Source of the DNA: Paramecium sonneborni | Lineage: Eukaryota; Ciliophora; Oligohymenophorea; Peniculida; Parameciidae | Length of the DNA stretch: 64,000 nucleotides | Assembly (NCBI GenBank): GCA_905182985.1 | Contig: CAJJDN010000105.1 | Coordinates: 1 to 64,000 of the forward strand | Direction of reading: 5' to 3' | Part shown: piece by piece, positions 1 through 12,029 of the stretch | Layout: every line of letters starts with the position of its first letter | Position numbering within the stretch: position 1 is the first letter of the stretch | The notes under the pieces: generated by a model | What the model saw: the letters and a program-made list of their open reading frames with translations, nothing else | Databases searched by the model: none | Told to the model about the DNA's origin: nothing | Translations under genes and position numbers: made by a program

Positions 1-183
1 TTTACTAATTATTGCTTTTAAAATGGACTATAAACAACGTATTAGATTTTCTTCCTCTGATAGAAATATTAAACAGTCTGAAATGTTTTCTTTTCTCAAC
101 ATCTCAATTGTCACCTTGTATATTGATTAATCCACATCTTTTGATGAGGTTAACAAATCGTACAAATCGTTCTTCCATTCCAT
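1..183 (-). CDS. N-terminal part of an unknown protein, runs off left edge
   Basis: An ATG on the minus strand at 183 opens a frame that stays free of TGA to the window edge (61 codons). It starts MEWKNDLYDLL and contains charged helical stretches such as IEMLRKENISDCLIFLSEEE. The composition is protein-like: alternating Leu/Ile with Glu/Lys, and few of the Lys/Asn/Phe runs of random AT-rich DNA. I recognise no domain in so short a piece. With only TGA as stop, a 61-codon open frame can arise by chance here, so the call rests on composition and on a plausible start after an AT-rich leader. The rest of the gene would lie to the left of the window. Confidence 0.5.
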
Positions 184-1338
184 TTCTTTTTTAAAAATAA
201 ATATTATTGAATTTCTATTACTTTTATAATAAGTTTTAAATTATGAATCGAAAATATTTTATGTTATAAAGTTAAGATTAAAACAAAACTCAGTGAAATT
301 AATGATTTGAATGTTATATATGTAAAATCAACACATTTTTAATGATAAGGACTAATGCAAAAAGAATGAATAAGATTATAAATTCAATTTTTAAATAATC
401 AATTTTATATTAATTTAATTATTATAATTATTTTAAATATTTGCAAACTAACCAATATTATATAATCACTGATCATTTAATTTCAAACTAACAAAATTCT
501 ACTTTTTGTAATTTACCCTAGTTACAGACTATAATATTAACCTCAAGAAGTTCATTATGGCAAGAAAATAATTGGGTAACTTTTAAATAAGATTTTTTCA
601 TCTAACTATTAAAATTTCTAACATTTTGATCCGCACCTTATTCTACTTTATTTGAATACGAAAAACGTTAAATATACCCTTTCTTTGATACATAATATGA
701 AAAAACTAATTAGACATTTCTATTAATTAAATTTACATTTTGAAGATCTTAAATGAATTCATGTAAACAGACTAGACATTTGTGAGCATTATAGATTGAA
801 AGTATTATCAATATCACTTTATTAATCTTGAAATTATAAAGTAATTAAATTCATTGTTCAGAATTAGAAATAATAATCAGATTATTATTTTAAAGAATTA
901 TCTTCTAAACATTAAGATTATTAGAAGAATAACTGAGAGGTGAAATTGAGACGCATTCTTAAATTAATAACAATATTTTATATAAGCAGGATAAAAAGTA
1001 CGTTTATCCATTTACATATATGCTTTTAATTATAATTATTAACTTAAGACAATATCACAAGGGAAATCTGTATATTTCTTATAAGAAACATCCATTGATG
1101 CCATTAAAACAATATCCTCTTCCATTTTAACATATTTTATGATTTTAAATGTAAGTATTAGGGCAATAATTATCCATAATAACATAATAACGGAATTATG
1201 GTTATTTTGTTATAATACCTTTTGAAGGAAATCCACCTACAACCCATAATTCAAAAGATCAAATTTAAATTTGAAACCTTTTTCTAATACTCTCTGACTT
1301 ACAGTAAAGAGTAAAGAAAGGTAAAAGTTTAATTGAAT
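184..1338. other. AT-rich stretch without recognisable gene
   Basis: No frame on either strand reads as a protein family I know. TGA is frequent in all frames, there is no splice-consistent exon series, and no RNA gene is evident. It is probably intergenic or fully decayed sequence. Confidence 0.5.
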
Positions 1339-2410
1339 ATAAGTATATTATTTATCTTTACATTATTAATTAATTGATCTTAGATATATCACATTATCTA
1401 AAAAAATGCAGAATCATCTTATTTGTATTTAAGCATCATTCACAGAAAAGATTTATACTAAAAACAATTAGTTATCTACACTTTGGAAATTGATAAGGAG
1501 TTGAACATATTCTTAATTTCCAAAAATACAATGAGCTGCAGTAATAGTGGCAGCTAGATAGTAAGTAATTAAATTTTATTCTTTCACAAATACAACAGAT
1601 CTTCATTAATTAGCACAATAAATTATGAGTTTTTACTTAACCTATTAATTTTAATATGTTAAAATAATAATATTTTTGCTTTCAATTTCCTCCGTGCATT
1701 TCCCATCACTTTAATACTCAAGATATTCCACGAATATCTAAGCATGGAATATATCAATTAAGATTAAAAAAAACTCCATTTAATTGATAATTATGAATCA
1801 ATTTTCCCTGTAGAAGCTTTGCTTCTTGCTTAACATTCTTACAAAGTCTAAATGTCTTCACAAGAAAAATTATTAAGAAATCCAAATCTGAAAATAGTTG
1901 ACAAGACTTGATGATTTCATTAAATAAAGAACAGGATTAAGATACTGCAGATCCTTTTAATCAGTAAACGCAATAGCAATCAAACAAGGTTTAGTTCCAT
2001 TCGATCCCTGAAATTAATTGCATTCTTTTAAGATCCTCTACATTATGAAATTTATGTAATACTATCACTCCAACAGTTTTTGCCATTCCCAAGAAACTAA
2101 GAACATCCTAATTGAGTTCTGACCTAATTATTGCAAATATCATTACTTTCAATACATCCTAATCTCATTAATATACATCCTTACATAAATGCATCATATC
2201 ATATGTCTTTAACCCTATTCAAATCATAAACATTATTTATATTCACAATACCCAAGCGAATCGTAAACTTTACATTTAATTCCATTAACTAAAAATGTTA
2301 TGTAACTTCAAACTACTTATGAGCAATTTATGAAGAACCAACACAACCCGAATTACTATATAAATCTGGCATTTCAAATTAGTTTAAGAACATATTTTGT
2401 AAAGCATGTA
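1339..2410. repeat. First copy of a 1,072-bp direct duplication ending at an N
   Basis: This block is repeated base for base at 2412-3483, with a single N at 2411 between the copies. Inside it are short Q/N/H/Y-rich open pieces in different frames. One at about 1911-2053 reads LNKEQDQDTADPFNQQ and another at about 2140-2410 reads YSQYPSESQTLHLIPLTK. No GT...AG introns join them cleanly, so I read them as a decayed Gln/Asn-rich gene or chance frames. The exact identity and the N junction point to an assembly overlap rather than a biological tandem repeat. Confidence 0.85.
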
Positions 2411-2411
2411 N

Positions 2412-3483
2412 ATAAGTATATTATTTATCTTTACATTATTAATTAATTGATCTTAGATATATCACATTATCTAAAAAAATGCAGAATCATCTTATTTGTA
2501 TTTAAGCATCATTCACAGAAAAGATTTATACTAAAAACAATTAGTTATCTACACTTTGGAAATTGATAAGGAGTTGAACATATTCTTAATTTCCAAAAAT
2601 ACAATGAGCTGCAGTAATAGTGGCAGCTAGATAGTAAGTAATTAAATTTTATTCTTTCACAAATACAACAGATCTTCATTAATTAGCACAATAAATTATG
2701 AGTTTTTACTTAACCTATTAATTTTAATATGTTAAAATAATAATATTTTTGCTTTCAATTTCCTCCGTGCATTTCCCATCACTTTAATACTCAAGATATT
2801 CCACGAATATCTAAGCATGGAATATATCAATTAAGATTAAAAAAAACTCCATTTAATTGATAATTATGAATCAATTTTCCCTGTAGAAGCTTTGCTTCTT
2901 GCTTAACATTCTTACAAAGTCTAAATGTCTTCACAAGAAAAATTATTAAGAAATCCAAATCTGAAAATAGTTGACAAGACTTGATGATTTCATTAAATAA
3001 AGAACAGGATTAAGATACTGCAGATCCTTTTAATCAGTAAACGCAATAGCAATCAAACAAGGTTTAGTTCCATTCGATCCCTGAAATTAATTGCATTCTT
3101 TTAAGATCCTCTACATTATGAAATTTATGTAATACTATCACTCCAACAGTTTTTGCCATTCCCAAGAAACTAAGAACATCCTAATTGAGTTCTGACCTAA
3201 TTATTGCAAATATCATTACTTTCAATACATCCTAATCTCATTAATATACATCCTTACATAAATGCATCATATCATATGTCTTTAACCCTATTCAAATCAT
3301 AAACATTATTTATATTCACAATACCCAAGCGAATCGTAAACTTTACATTTAATTCCATTAACTAAAAATGTTATGTAACTTCAAACTACTTATGAGCAAT
3401 TTATGAAGAACCAACACAACCCGAATTACTATATAAATCTGGCATTTCAAATTAGTTTAAGAACATATTTTGTAAAGCATGTA
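2412..3483. repeat. Second copy of the 1,072-bp direct duplication
   Basis: Identical to 1339-2410 as far as I can compare by eye, and it begins directly after the N at 2411. Unique sequence resumes at 3484. The pattern (left contig end, N, then the same sequence again leading into new sequence) is what two overlapping contigs give when the scaffolder does not merge them. Confidence 0.85.
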
Positions 3484-3759
3484 TCATCAAACAAATATAC
3501 ATTAACATATTTTTTAAACATTTTCAAAAAATAAAATTTGATTTCAAAGTTCAAATCGCTTCATCAACGAGAATTTTAGAGAATGTTTTAAAAGTGATAC
3601 TACATTAAAGTTTTAATTGTTATATTGAACAAAATTTCTGAAAATGGTTCATTTTTAAAAAAATACCTGTTTAAGTCTTTTCATAATAATATTTAGCTAT
3701 TCTCAACATATCTTTCAAAATCAAATTTATAAACTTATGTTAATGAAACTTATCTAAAT

Positions 3760-4200
3760 GAATAAAGATATTTTGGAGAAAAGATTAATGACAAAAGAGA
3801 AGGTAGAGGACGATTATATTACATAGAGTGAGGCTATAATGATGGAAATTGGAAAAATTACAGAATTAATGGACTAGGTATGAAATGAATATCTAAATTT
3901 AGGTGTATTGTATTATGCTAGTGTAATCCTGAATATGATGGTGAATAGGTAGATGATAAATTTTAAGGATAAAGCATATTGTATAATGATACTCCGAAAA
4001 TTGAAGATAATAATTATAGAAATCTTGAAGTTAAGGATTGTAATTTAATCCTTCATTATTAAAGGCTTTGATAAATATGCTAGATAATTTTATGATGAGA
4101 ATAAAAATGGTTTATATTTTTTAAAAGTGATCGTTTTGAGGCATGTTTTTAAAATGAAGGAACATAAATTTCAATTACAAGATAAGTAATCTAAGGAATT
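3760..4200 (+). pseudogene. MORN-repeat protein remnant
   Basis: Read with TAA/TAG as Gln, 3775-3890 gives INDKREGRGRLYYIE, a TGA, then GYNDGNWKNYRINGLGM. This is the typical MORN spacing (NDxxxGxGxLYY..GxxYxGxWxN). A second weaker unit near 4105-4160 reads FKSDRFEACFQNEGT in a shifted frame, like the DRFEGxFxNGxxxGxG half of another repeat. MORN repeats bind membranes or act as scaffolds in protists. An in-frame TGA between the halves and the frame change argue for a broken gene. No start or end can be fixed. Confidence 0.5.
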
Positions 4201-4259
4201 CGGAACTTTAATCCTTTTTTTGTAATAAAATTCTATTTTTATATTAAGTAGTGTATAAA

Positions 4260-4740
4260 TTATAATATATTCATTTGAATATTTTTTAAATTAGATTGTT
4301 TGCTCTTTAAGAATTGATAGTTAATTAATTAATTATATTGATTCTCTTAATTACCATTAAGTTTATTCCTTTATTAATTTAATGGAGAACAATTAACATT
4401 CTTTTGATTTTCATATTTTTTATCATTAAATAATTCTTATTCTGTCTAGAGTAGATTCTCTTATAATGATTCAAACTATTATTAGCTACTAAAATCAAAT
4501 GCTTTAATTGCTAATTTTTTTATTATAAATCTATTGAATTTAATCTTTCCTAATTAAGTTTACTCATGATTTGTTTAAGTTATAATTATATCTTCTATAG
4601 TATCTATTAATTCTCCGCAGTTTGATTAGGGAATAAAGTTATTTCTTAATCTGCATCAATTAAAGTTTATTTTAAACTATTAAAGATAAATTTATTTTTC
4701 CTTGCCTTAATAGCTATACATATGCATAATCTAATTATTG
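4260..4740. other. AT-rich stretch without recognisable gene
   Basis: About 80% A+T with many homopolymer T runs. No coding family was recognised on either strand. Confidence 0.4.
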
Positions 4741-5030
4741 ATATTATTAATTTTAAAGGTGTTGCTTTATTTGGTGGATTTGATAAGACTGGTCGTAAAG
4801 CTGTTGTTAGCAAAGTCTTAAAAGTCAATCCCCATTATAAATTAAAGATTAAAGTACTTTGGGCTAAGATTGATTTTTGTGATAATGAAGCTGCTTAAAT
4901 TAAAGTATATGGAAAAATGGATTGGGAAAGAAAATTCTAATGGCATGAAGGTTACTTTGGAAAGATTTGTGGTTGCCCAGTTTTTGAATGGAAAACTATT
5001 TTTGCCAGAACAGTAATCTAATTATTGATA
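4740..5030 (+). pseudogene. Fragment of a ciliate surface-protein module (FGG...IDSWD-like)
   Basis: The frame at about 4757-5011 reads GVALFGGFDKTGRKAVVSKV and continues with NPHYKLKIKV, WAKIDFCDNEAA and KVYGKMDWERKFQWHEG. I know this pattern (FGGxDxxGxxxxVSKxFxxxPHYxLxIxxxxxKIDSWDxE) from the region before Cys-rich repeats in Paramecium and Tetrahymena secreted or surface proteins. Only this module is present. Upstream and downstream frames are full of TGA, so it is an isolated remnant. Related remnants lie on the minus strand at 9.7-12 kb and near 25.6 kb. Confidence 0.5.
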
Positions 5031-6700
5031 TTTTTTATGTATACATACATTTTTTGTATCTTTTCCAAATAAGAGATAATTAATTTTATTATTTTGTATC
5101 TTTAATTAAGTTACTACTCCTCTTTCTATCCAAAGGTTATTTTTTTTGAAAACTATAATATTCCTCCTATTCTGTACTCATTACAACTGAGAGCTTTTTC
5201 AAATTTGATGGCTTTACTTTTTGATAATTCTTCTATTAATTAATTTAATTAGAATTTCAAATTAAAATTCTTACAACATATTATGATACAAATTTTTCCA
5301 ATGATTCAATTGACTGATCAGATTAGATATGATTACTATTGAGATGATTTAAAAATGATTGGTAAAATTGTATATCATCTTCTATACATAATAGTTTTTC
5401 TAAAGACGTTGTCAAATTCATAACTTAATATCTGTTAAATAATATTAATTAATAATTAAGTTATTATGTATACTAAATATGTAATTCCATCATAAACCTA
5501 CATGAGTTTCCGCCATATTTGTTTCTAATTCAACTTTAGTAGTATTTCCATTAAGAAAATATTTATTGCAATATACTATCAGCAATATATGTATCAATTT
5601 TTTATTTATTTAATTCACTATTTTGTTTAGTTATTTAATCTTCCTCTCCATATTAATTAGATTTTGTTTCATGTAATTCTTCTTGTATTACATTCAAATC
5701 AATTTACTAACGTTTAATCTTTAATTTTATTCAATATATTCTATTTTTAATTTTAATATTCTTTACAAATAAGTTATAAATATGATCTTTCACATTAATT
5801 TATATTAAATTCTCAAAGCTAATTGAACTATTTCATCCTTTTATTTTCCATGCTTAAGCATTATCATATAATTTATTAAATAACATGCATATAAATTTAA
5901 TAATTTATAATATAATAAAATAGAAAACTCAAAATCATTTTTAATTCTAATATTTTAAAATTTTTATTTATGAAAAATGATTAATAAATTGAAAAGAATA
6001 AAGTAAATTAATATAATGGTCTCTGATTTTATTTTGAAAACTTGCTTTTTCTTGTTTCCTTTCTTGAAAATACTTAAATAGGTTCTTCAAATTCATTTCT
6101 ATCATCTTTATTTTAACTTATATATATACACCAAATTATTTATTATATCAAATTAATTATACTTTATTGGTGGTCAATTTTGGAGAGATTTTATTTATTT
6201 TCATAAATATATGTAAGATAATTGGATAATGAGATTGATTTGAGTTATATTTATGATTTGATCTAAAATAATATGGTTTTTAGGAGTTTTGATTTAGCAT
6301 AAGGATATAAAAATTCATTTTAGTTATTCTTATAAAGTTGTATCACTTATTGAAATTTAATTTTAGTACTTGCACTCATGGCATTCTGAGCAATACTTGT
6401 TTATTATGTTTAGTAATCTTTTAATATTCTTTTCATTTAAATATTCTAAAATCTATACAATATTTTTCTTTATGATTTTAAATTAGAAGTGATAAGATAA
6501 ACCCAAACTTAACAAAATGATATTTCAATCATATTGTTTCTATCTAATTTTAAGTAAAATATATGGTTTTGTGTTAATAACCCTTGAATTTATAGATATA
6601 ACTCCTCGACAATATTTAGATAATTTATTTTTAAGTTTTTGTATTTATCAATATTTGATGAAAAATTTAATTAATAAAACCTTAAAATAATTTTTAGGCA
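5031..6700. other. AT-rich stretch without recognisable gene
   Basis: I see only short open frames of Lys/Asn/Ile/Phe-rich composition on both strands, with no conserved motif, RNA gene or clean intron pair. Confidence 0.45.
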
Positions 6701-6724
6701 AATCTGTTTTTTTAATTCTGAAAT

Positions 6725-7126
6725 AAGTGTAATAGCATAATAATGAAGATAAAAACTTTATTCCTGAAATTTCACAAAGTAGTCTTATTTAAAACACTAT
6801 TGAAAATTCTTAAGAAGTTGCTAGAAAAACTTATTCAATTAAACTATGCAGCTCAAATAATAAGAATAATTATGAAGAAATTTTATGGGAAACAATTATC
6901 GCTTTATTTTATCTAGAATTGTTTCATGGTAATTAATGTATTAAAAAGCAATATTGTTTTTAAAGAAAAATGGATTAGATTACTTTAAGATAAAAACAGA
7001 GCATTATAATAATTATCAACAATTATTTGAATTTCTAAATAAAATAGCATATAAAATATAATTACAAATTAAATAGTAATTCATATTCAAGTTACATAAG
7101 AATTTTGATGAAAATAAATTTATGAT
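6725..7126 (+). pseudogene. Unrecognised protein-like open fragment
   Basis: One frame is open from before 6740 to a TGA near 7124. It reads NNEDKNFIPEISQSSLIQNT, then EVARKTYSIKLCSSNNK and YEEILWETIIALFYLELFHG. The first 80 residues look like real protein. The WxTxIALxYLE piece recalls the C-terminal helix of some von Willebrand A/VIT-type proteins, but that is only a resemblance. The last 40 residues become Lys/Asn/Ile-rich as in noncoding DNA. It is probably a 3' remnant of a decayed gene. Confidence 0.3.
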
Positions 7127-7129
7127 TTA

Positions 7130-8940
7130 ATAACATATTCTTTTCCTTATAACACAAATAATTTTTTTCAATACAAATACATCAATAATGTATTTCATAA
7201 ATTAGGTATAATTTTACAAAGAACTCTTTGTTTTTTTATATAATTATTACAATTAATATTGGCTTGAAAAGCTATTGATTGTTATAACATAATTCTATTA
7301 TATTGGATAGTGTCCTGTCCTTAATTTTTTACTCTTTAAATTAACTAAATGAATCTCCGATTTTACATAATCTTAATCTTTCTATTAACCTGAAATTATT
7401 TACATCAAGGCCATTTTCAATATTATAGATCTTTATACTCATGAAAGTTCAACGACAAAAAAAATCTTTAACTTTGTTGTAAAAGTTTAGATGAATTTCT
7501 ATTACATGTTATCAAATAAATTTTCATGCCTTATAGAAGTCCTATTGCCTAAGTTAGCCCCGAAAAATTTTGATTAATAACTGAATCCTAAAGTATTTAT
7601 AAGATCCAGTTCTTCAATTAATATAGTAATACCCCATAAACTCATAAAGGAGCTAACATTTTGGAATTATTTTACGTTTTCCATATCTTAAAATTTCATT
7701 ATTTTTAGTTATAATATATATATTTATCAGAATTTATATATGAAATTTTGTTTAGGAATTTAATGCTTGAAATTTTTAGGGTATGATACATAATTGACTA
7801 TGCTAGTATTATCCAGTAAAATTTTAAATTGTATTAAATCCCCTTTATTAGAGCATCATTAAATTTAAAATGATAGTATGAAAGATATAGCCTTGTTATT
7901 TTAAAATTAGAGAGGTCTGGAGTTATTCTTGTTCTCAAAAATATAGAAATACCCAAAAATAATTAATGAATATCCTTTTTGGAAGAGTATTTTTTTTAGC
8001 AGATATTTTATGAAAAAGCTGTTTGTTTTTCATATTTTTTATAATGAATTTATAAATTTGGGTATATTTGAATGCTATAGATAGATGTATCTAATAAATT
8101 AAGTGGTTATAAATTACAAAATTTTTTATGTAGAAACTGTTAAAATAGTAACTTAATTTAATTCTAACAAAGAAGCAGGTGTCTCATATTTAGAATTATT
8201 TTATATAGATTCTATTCTAGTCATTTATCATTCAAAATAAAAGCAAAAATAAAAAAACGACATTATTGAATTCATTAGGGAAATAAAGAATTGATAGATA
8301 AAGATAAAGAAAAATATCTAAGGATAAAGGCTTTTCCTTACATCAAGAAAATTGTCCCCTATCATTCTTGTAGATAGAATGAGAGAAAGTAAGAGGTAGT
8401 AGAAACATCACTAAAATAATTTCTCTTCTTATTACTAAGAAATTTATGTATTATAATAGTCCAACCTATTATTATATTATAAATATTAAAGTCTTTATGA
8501 TAATTATATACTTGATGTTTTCATAATTGCTCTCAATCTATACAACCTTTTTTTTTTAATGGATGTATTTTTCATAATGGATTATAATAATTCATAACTC
8601 CACACTTAAATCGTAGCTTTATTAATATTTCTAATTTTTTGAACTTTGGCTAAAAATTGTTCTTATTGTTAGAATTTCTAATGTTATAAGATATTAGAGG
8701 ATTAATAATTAATATATAAAGATTCACATATCTCCTTCCCTCCTTTCCTTATCTTCTTACTAAATTTATTATCAATTATTATTCACACAATCATACCTAG
8801 AAATTATCAATTAAAGATTCAATGTTTATTGCATCCCTCCTGGTTATCTTTGATATTGATTCTTTTATTAGATAGAATTAATTTTAAGTATTTAAAAAAC
8901 ATATCTATCTATTATAAATTAATTAATTTATATAAATCAT
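7130..8940. other. AT-rich stretch without recognisable gene
   Basis: No supported coding frame, RNA gene or ordered repeat was seen. Short poly-A/T tracts and TA-rich simple sequence dominate. Confidence 0.45.
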
Positions 8941-8941
8941 A

Positions 8942-9060
8942 ATGTTTGTATTAATCGCCTTATTTGTATATGCAGCTACAAAATCATAATTAAGCCATCG
9001 TAGGTGAAATTGAGAAGTTAAAGTATTTATACTCTAAGTTGGTTAACATACTTTAATTAA
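8942..9060 (+). pseudogene. Possible trichocyst matrix protein N-terminus, frameshifted
   Basis: An ATG at 8942 gives MFVLIALFVYAATKSQ, a good signal peptide. The next frame over then reads NHNQAIVGEIEKLKYLYSKL. Trichocyst matrix proteins of Paramecium begin with a signal peptide followed by a helical segment of the type xIVxEIExLK. Here the two parts lie in different frames about 20 nt apart with no usable intron, and the frame then degenerates. I infer a decayed relative of that secretory-granule family. The match is short and a chance resemblance cannot be excluded. Confidence 0.35.
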
Positions 9061-9740
9061 ATATAATTGTGGTAAATATTTATTTGAAAAAAACAATTAA
9101 TAAGTTTAACAATGTTATACTTATTTCAATAAAGCCAAATTTTATTATCGTTTCATTAGAAATATAAGTATTATTCTAATCAATATAAATTAAGTAGTTC
9201 CAGTAAATAATGATATTGTCTCTTTATTTAATATTGATATCATCTTTTATATAGCGTTGATTTAATCATATAAAAAATTATGGAGCACTAAGTTATACTG
9301 ATAACTGATAAAAATAAAATTTACAGAGTAGGGTTCTCATAGAAAAAGATCAGAACAAAATTGTAGATAAATATTCTATTTGAATTTTAGTTTTTTCTCC
9401 TTAAAAGGTTATATACACCTATAATCATGGCGTTTATGATTGTTTGAAAAAATGTATTAGTGAATTTACTTGGAACAAAAAATTATTATTTTAACATAAT
9501 TTAATGGAATAATTTATATAAAGGTTTGCCTCAATATAAACTAAGTATTAATCCTGGAAATTAAAAAATCTAAGAATCTAAGGAAGTAAACTAATAATGA
9601 TATCTGGATCTATACTAGAAATAAATAAAATTGATTTTTAGAAGAATTAAAACCTTTTAATCTTTTAAAGAATAATAAATCATTAAATTGAAATTTTCCC
9701 TCTAAATTTTGGTTCTGTCTATCCTACTATTTGATTGTAG
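9061..9740. other. AT-rich stretch without recognisable gene
   Basis: No protein-like frame or RNA gene was recognised on either strand. Confidence 0.4.
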
Positions 9741-9759
9741 AAGTAATTAAAATTAAATT

Positions 9760-11950
9760 TTAAAAATATGTACTAACACTTAACATTTCTGAGGCTTCAA
9801 AATAAATGTAAAGATTTTCTGGAAATTCTACATTAATAAATTTCAAGTAAGTTGGTAATTCTAGTACATCAAGTGTTTCTAAAAAAAAGGAAGAGCAAAT
9901 TGAAAGAATTCTCACAATATTCATTTTCTGTTTTATAAGAATCTTCACTAATTGATTTACAAATATTATTATTTGAAAGCTCTTGTCCAGCTTTACAAGC
10001 TTAAAATTTTTTGTTTGACAATTAGTGCATTTTATAGGTTGACAATTAATATCTTCATTTTCATTGTAATATAATGTTTCATTAAATTCAGAATAATATG
10101 TTTCATAATAAAATCCATGTGGATCAGTAATTCATCATCCGTTATCGGTATACAATATTATTCGTAAGATTTAAATTCAGGAAATTCACAACTTAAGCAT
10201 TTTTTCTCTTAAAATCACAAAATGAGCATCTAATCCCACATAGAAATTTACAATTTTAAAGTGAATTGGTATCATCACATTCTTCAATATCAATTTTATA
10301 ACCATCTCCACAAACTTCTTTAAATACCCAAGGTAAAAGTAACATTTTCTTTAATACATTCATTAATAGATACAATTATAGCATCCATCAAATTGAATTT
10401 CATTATCATCTTCACATTCTTCATCACCACTAATTAATCCTTCTCCACATACATCATAAGGTAGAATAGTAGAAATATCACAAGTTACTCAACTTATTGT
10501 CTCCACATATTAGTATACATTCATAAGAAATTAAATTAAAACCTTAACCATATTTTTCACATAATTGTTGTATACTAAATAATTTTACCATTATTAAAAT
10601 ATTTGTAACATTATAAAAGTTATACATCTATATTGATAGACATTGAATGCATATATTATCTAATAAATTATATCCTACTTTGCTTTTTTTGTAATTATTT
10701 TTGTAATTCCTAATGTTTTAGAGAACTCTTCTTATTCGATCTGATTGATGAATAACCCATCAGAAAGGAAAAACGGACCAAAAAAAGCATAGAAACCAAT
10801 TGATATACTATGATGAGGACATAAATTTTAAAAGACTCTTCTAAATTTCTAGCTTATGCCCAAATGAACTGACCACCAAGAATTCTTTATCCTTTCAAAT
10901 ATGAGAAATATCTACACTAAATTATTTAAAATAAAATAATTGAGTTTATCAGATTCTTTAAAAAAATTAGAATCATTTGTTTACATCAAAGTATATTCAA
11001 GGTAATAATCTAATTCAAATTTATCCTCTTTAATCAAAAGTTAAGAATCTATTATAATAATTAGTATCTATAAAAACCATTTGAACACTACTTGCATTTG
11101 AAATTTAGAAATAATAAGACATTTATATATATACAGGATTATCAATATTAAGGCAATAAAAAATAAATGGCCTCAAATAATAAGTCTTGAAAATACTATT
11201 CTTAAGTATTAATTTACTTGATAGAACTTTAATAAGAATTATTAGGACCTAAAGAAATATAAGAGAATTCACCTAAATAATGCAATTAAACACCAGAATT
11301 ATTTTTAAATATTGATCCTACATAAGTATTGTTACATTTGAATTGAATTCCACAACCTAAAGGAATCTCATAAAAGACTATTATGAAATTGTTACCTTTA
11401 GATAATTTTCGTATAAATTTGAAATAGGAATTGATCTCATAATTCCAGAATTATAATTAAAATTCCATATAAATATTGATTTGAATGATAAAGAACATCC
11501 ATAGAATCATCAATAAAGCCTGGGTCATAAATTTTTCATCATTCTAAATAGTCTTTATAATTATTAGCATCATAAGGTATATATAATAAACTTAAACAGA
11601 ATCTATTGTTTAATTAGCTAATATTATAAATCAAATATTACTTGGAAATTTATTTCAAACTCCATTAAAATATAATGGTTAAATAGAATCACATTTTAGT
11701 CTATACCCTACATATTTAATATGGTATGAATTTGGGAGAACATAAAGGAAAAATACTATTAATTGGTGTTCCATAATTACAAGATGTATATTAAATTTAT
11801 TTTGGACCTGTTAATGTTTTACAAAAAATGAAAGCTATAATACATATGAGATAATTATCTTAATTTCTATTTGTAAATTTAAAGTTCCCAGATATAGAAT
11901 AAGGAATTGTAAATTTAACTGTTTTGATTGTCATAATAAATATAGTCGCA
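9760..11950 (-). pseudogene. Decayed Cys-rich surface protein with CGDG (DUF4215-type) repeats
   Basis: Several family signatures appear in order on the minus strand but in different frames. Near 10,850-10,900 is GGQFIWAQAR, and near 10,780-10,830 is PHHSISIGFYAFFFGPF, an N-terminal module seen before Cys-rich repeats in ciliates. Near 10,373-10,471 is VCGEGLISGDEECEDDNE followed by FDGCYNC. Near 10,269-10,324 is EVCGDGYKIDIEECDD. Near 9,990-10,060 is INCQPIKCTNCQ. The CGxGxxxxxExCDDxNxxxxDGCxxxC repeat corresponds to the DUF4215 or myxococcal disulfide repeat. TGA codons and frame shifts separate the pieces and no intron set repairs them, so the gene is dead or very badly sequenced. Products of this family are secreted or surface-anchored. 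Confidence 0.6.
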
Positions 11951-12029
11951 AATTTCTCTATTTAATGAATATTAAGATAATTTTCATATTTAATGAATAT
12001 TATGATAATATTCATATTAATTTAAAAAT

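Noticed and set aside
12..194. Plus-strand 60-codon standard-code ORF
   Set aside because: It lies opposite the minus-strand frame starting at 183, has no ATG-based protein-like composition, and uses a standard code that does not apply here.
1339..3483. Biological tandem duplication or mobile element
   Set aside because: The copies are identical, meet at an N, lack terminal inverted repeats, and fit an unmerged contig overlap, as do the other two N-joined duplications.
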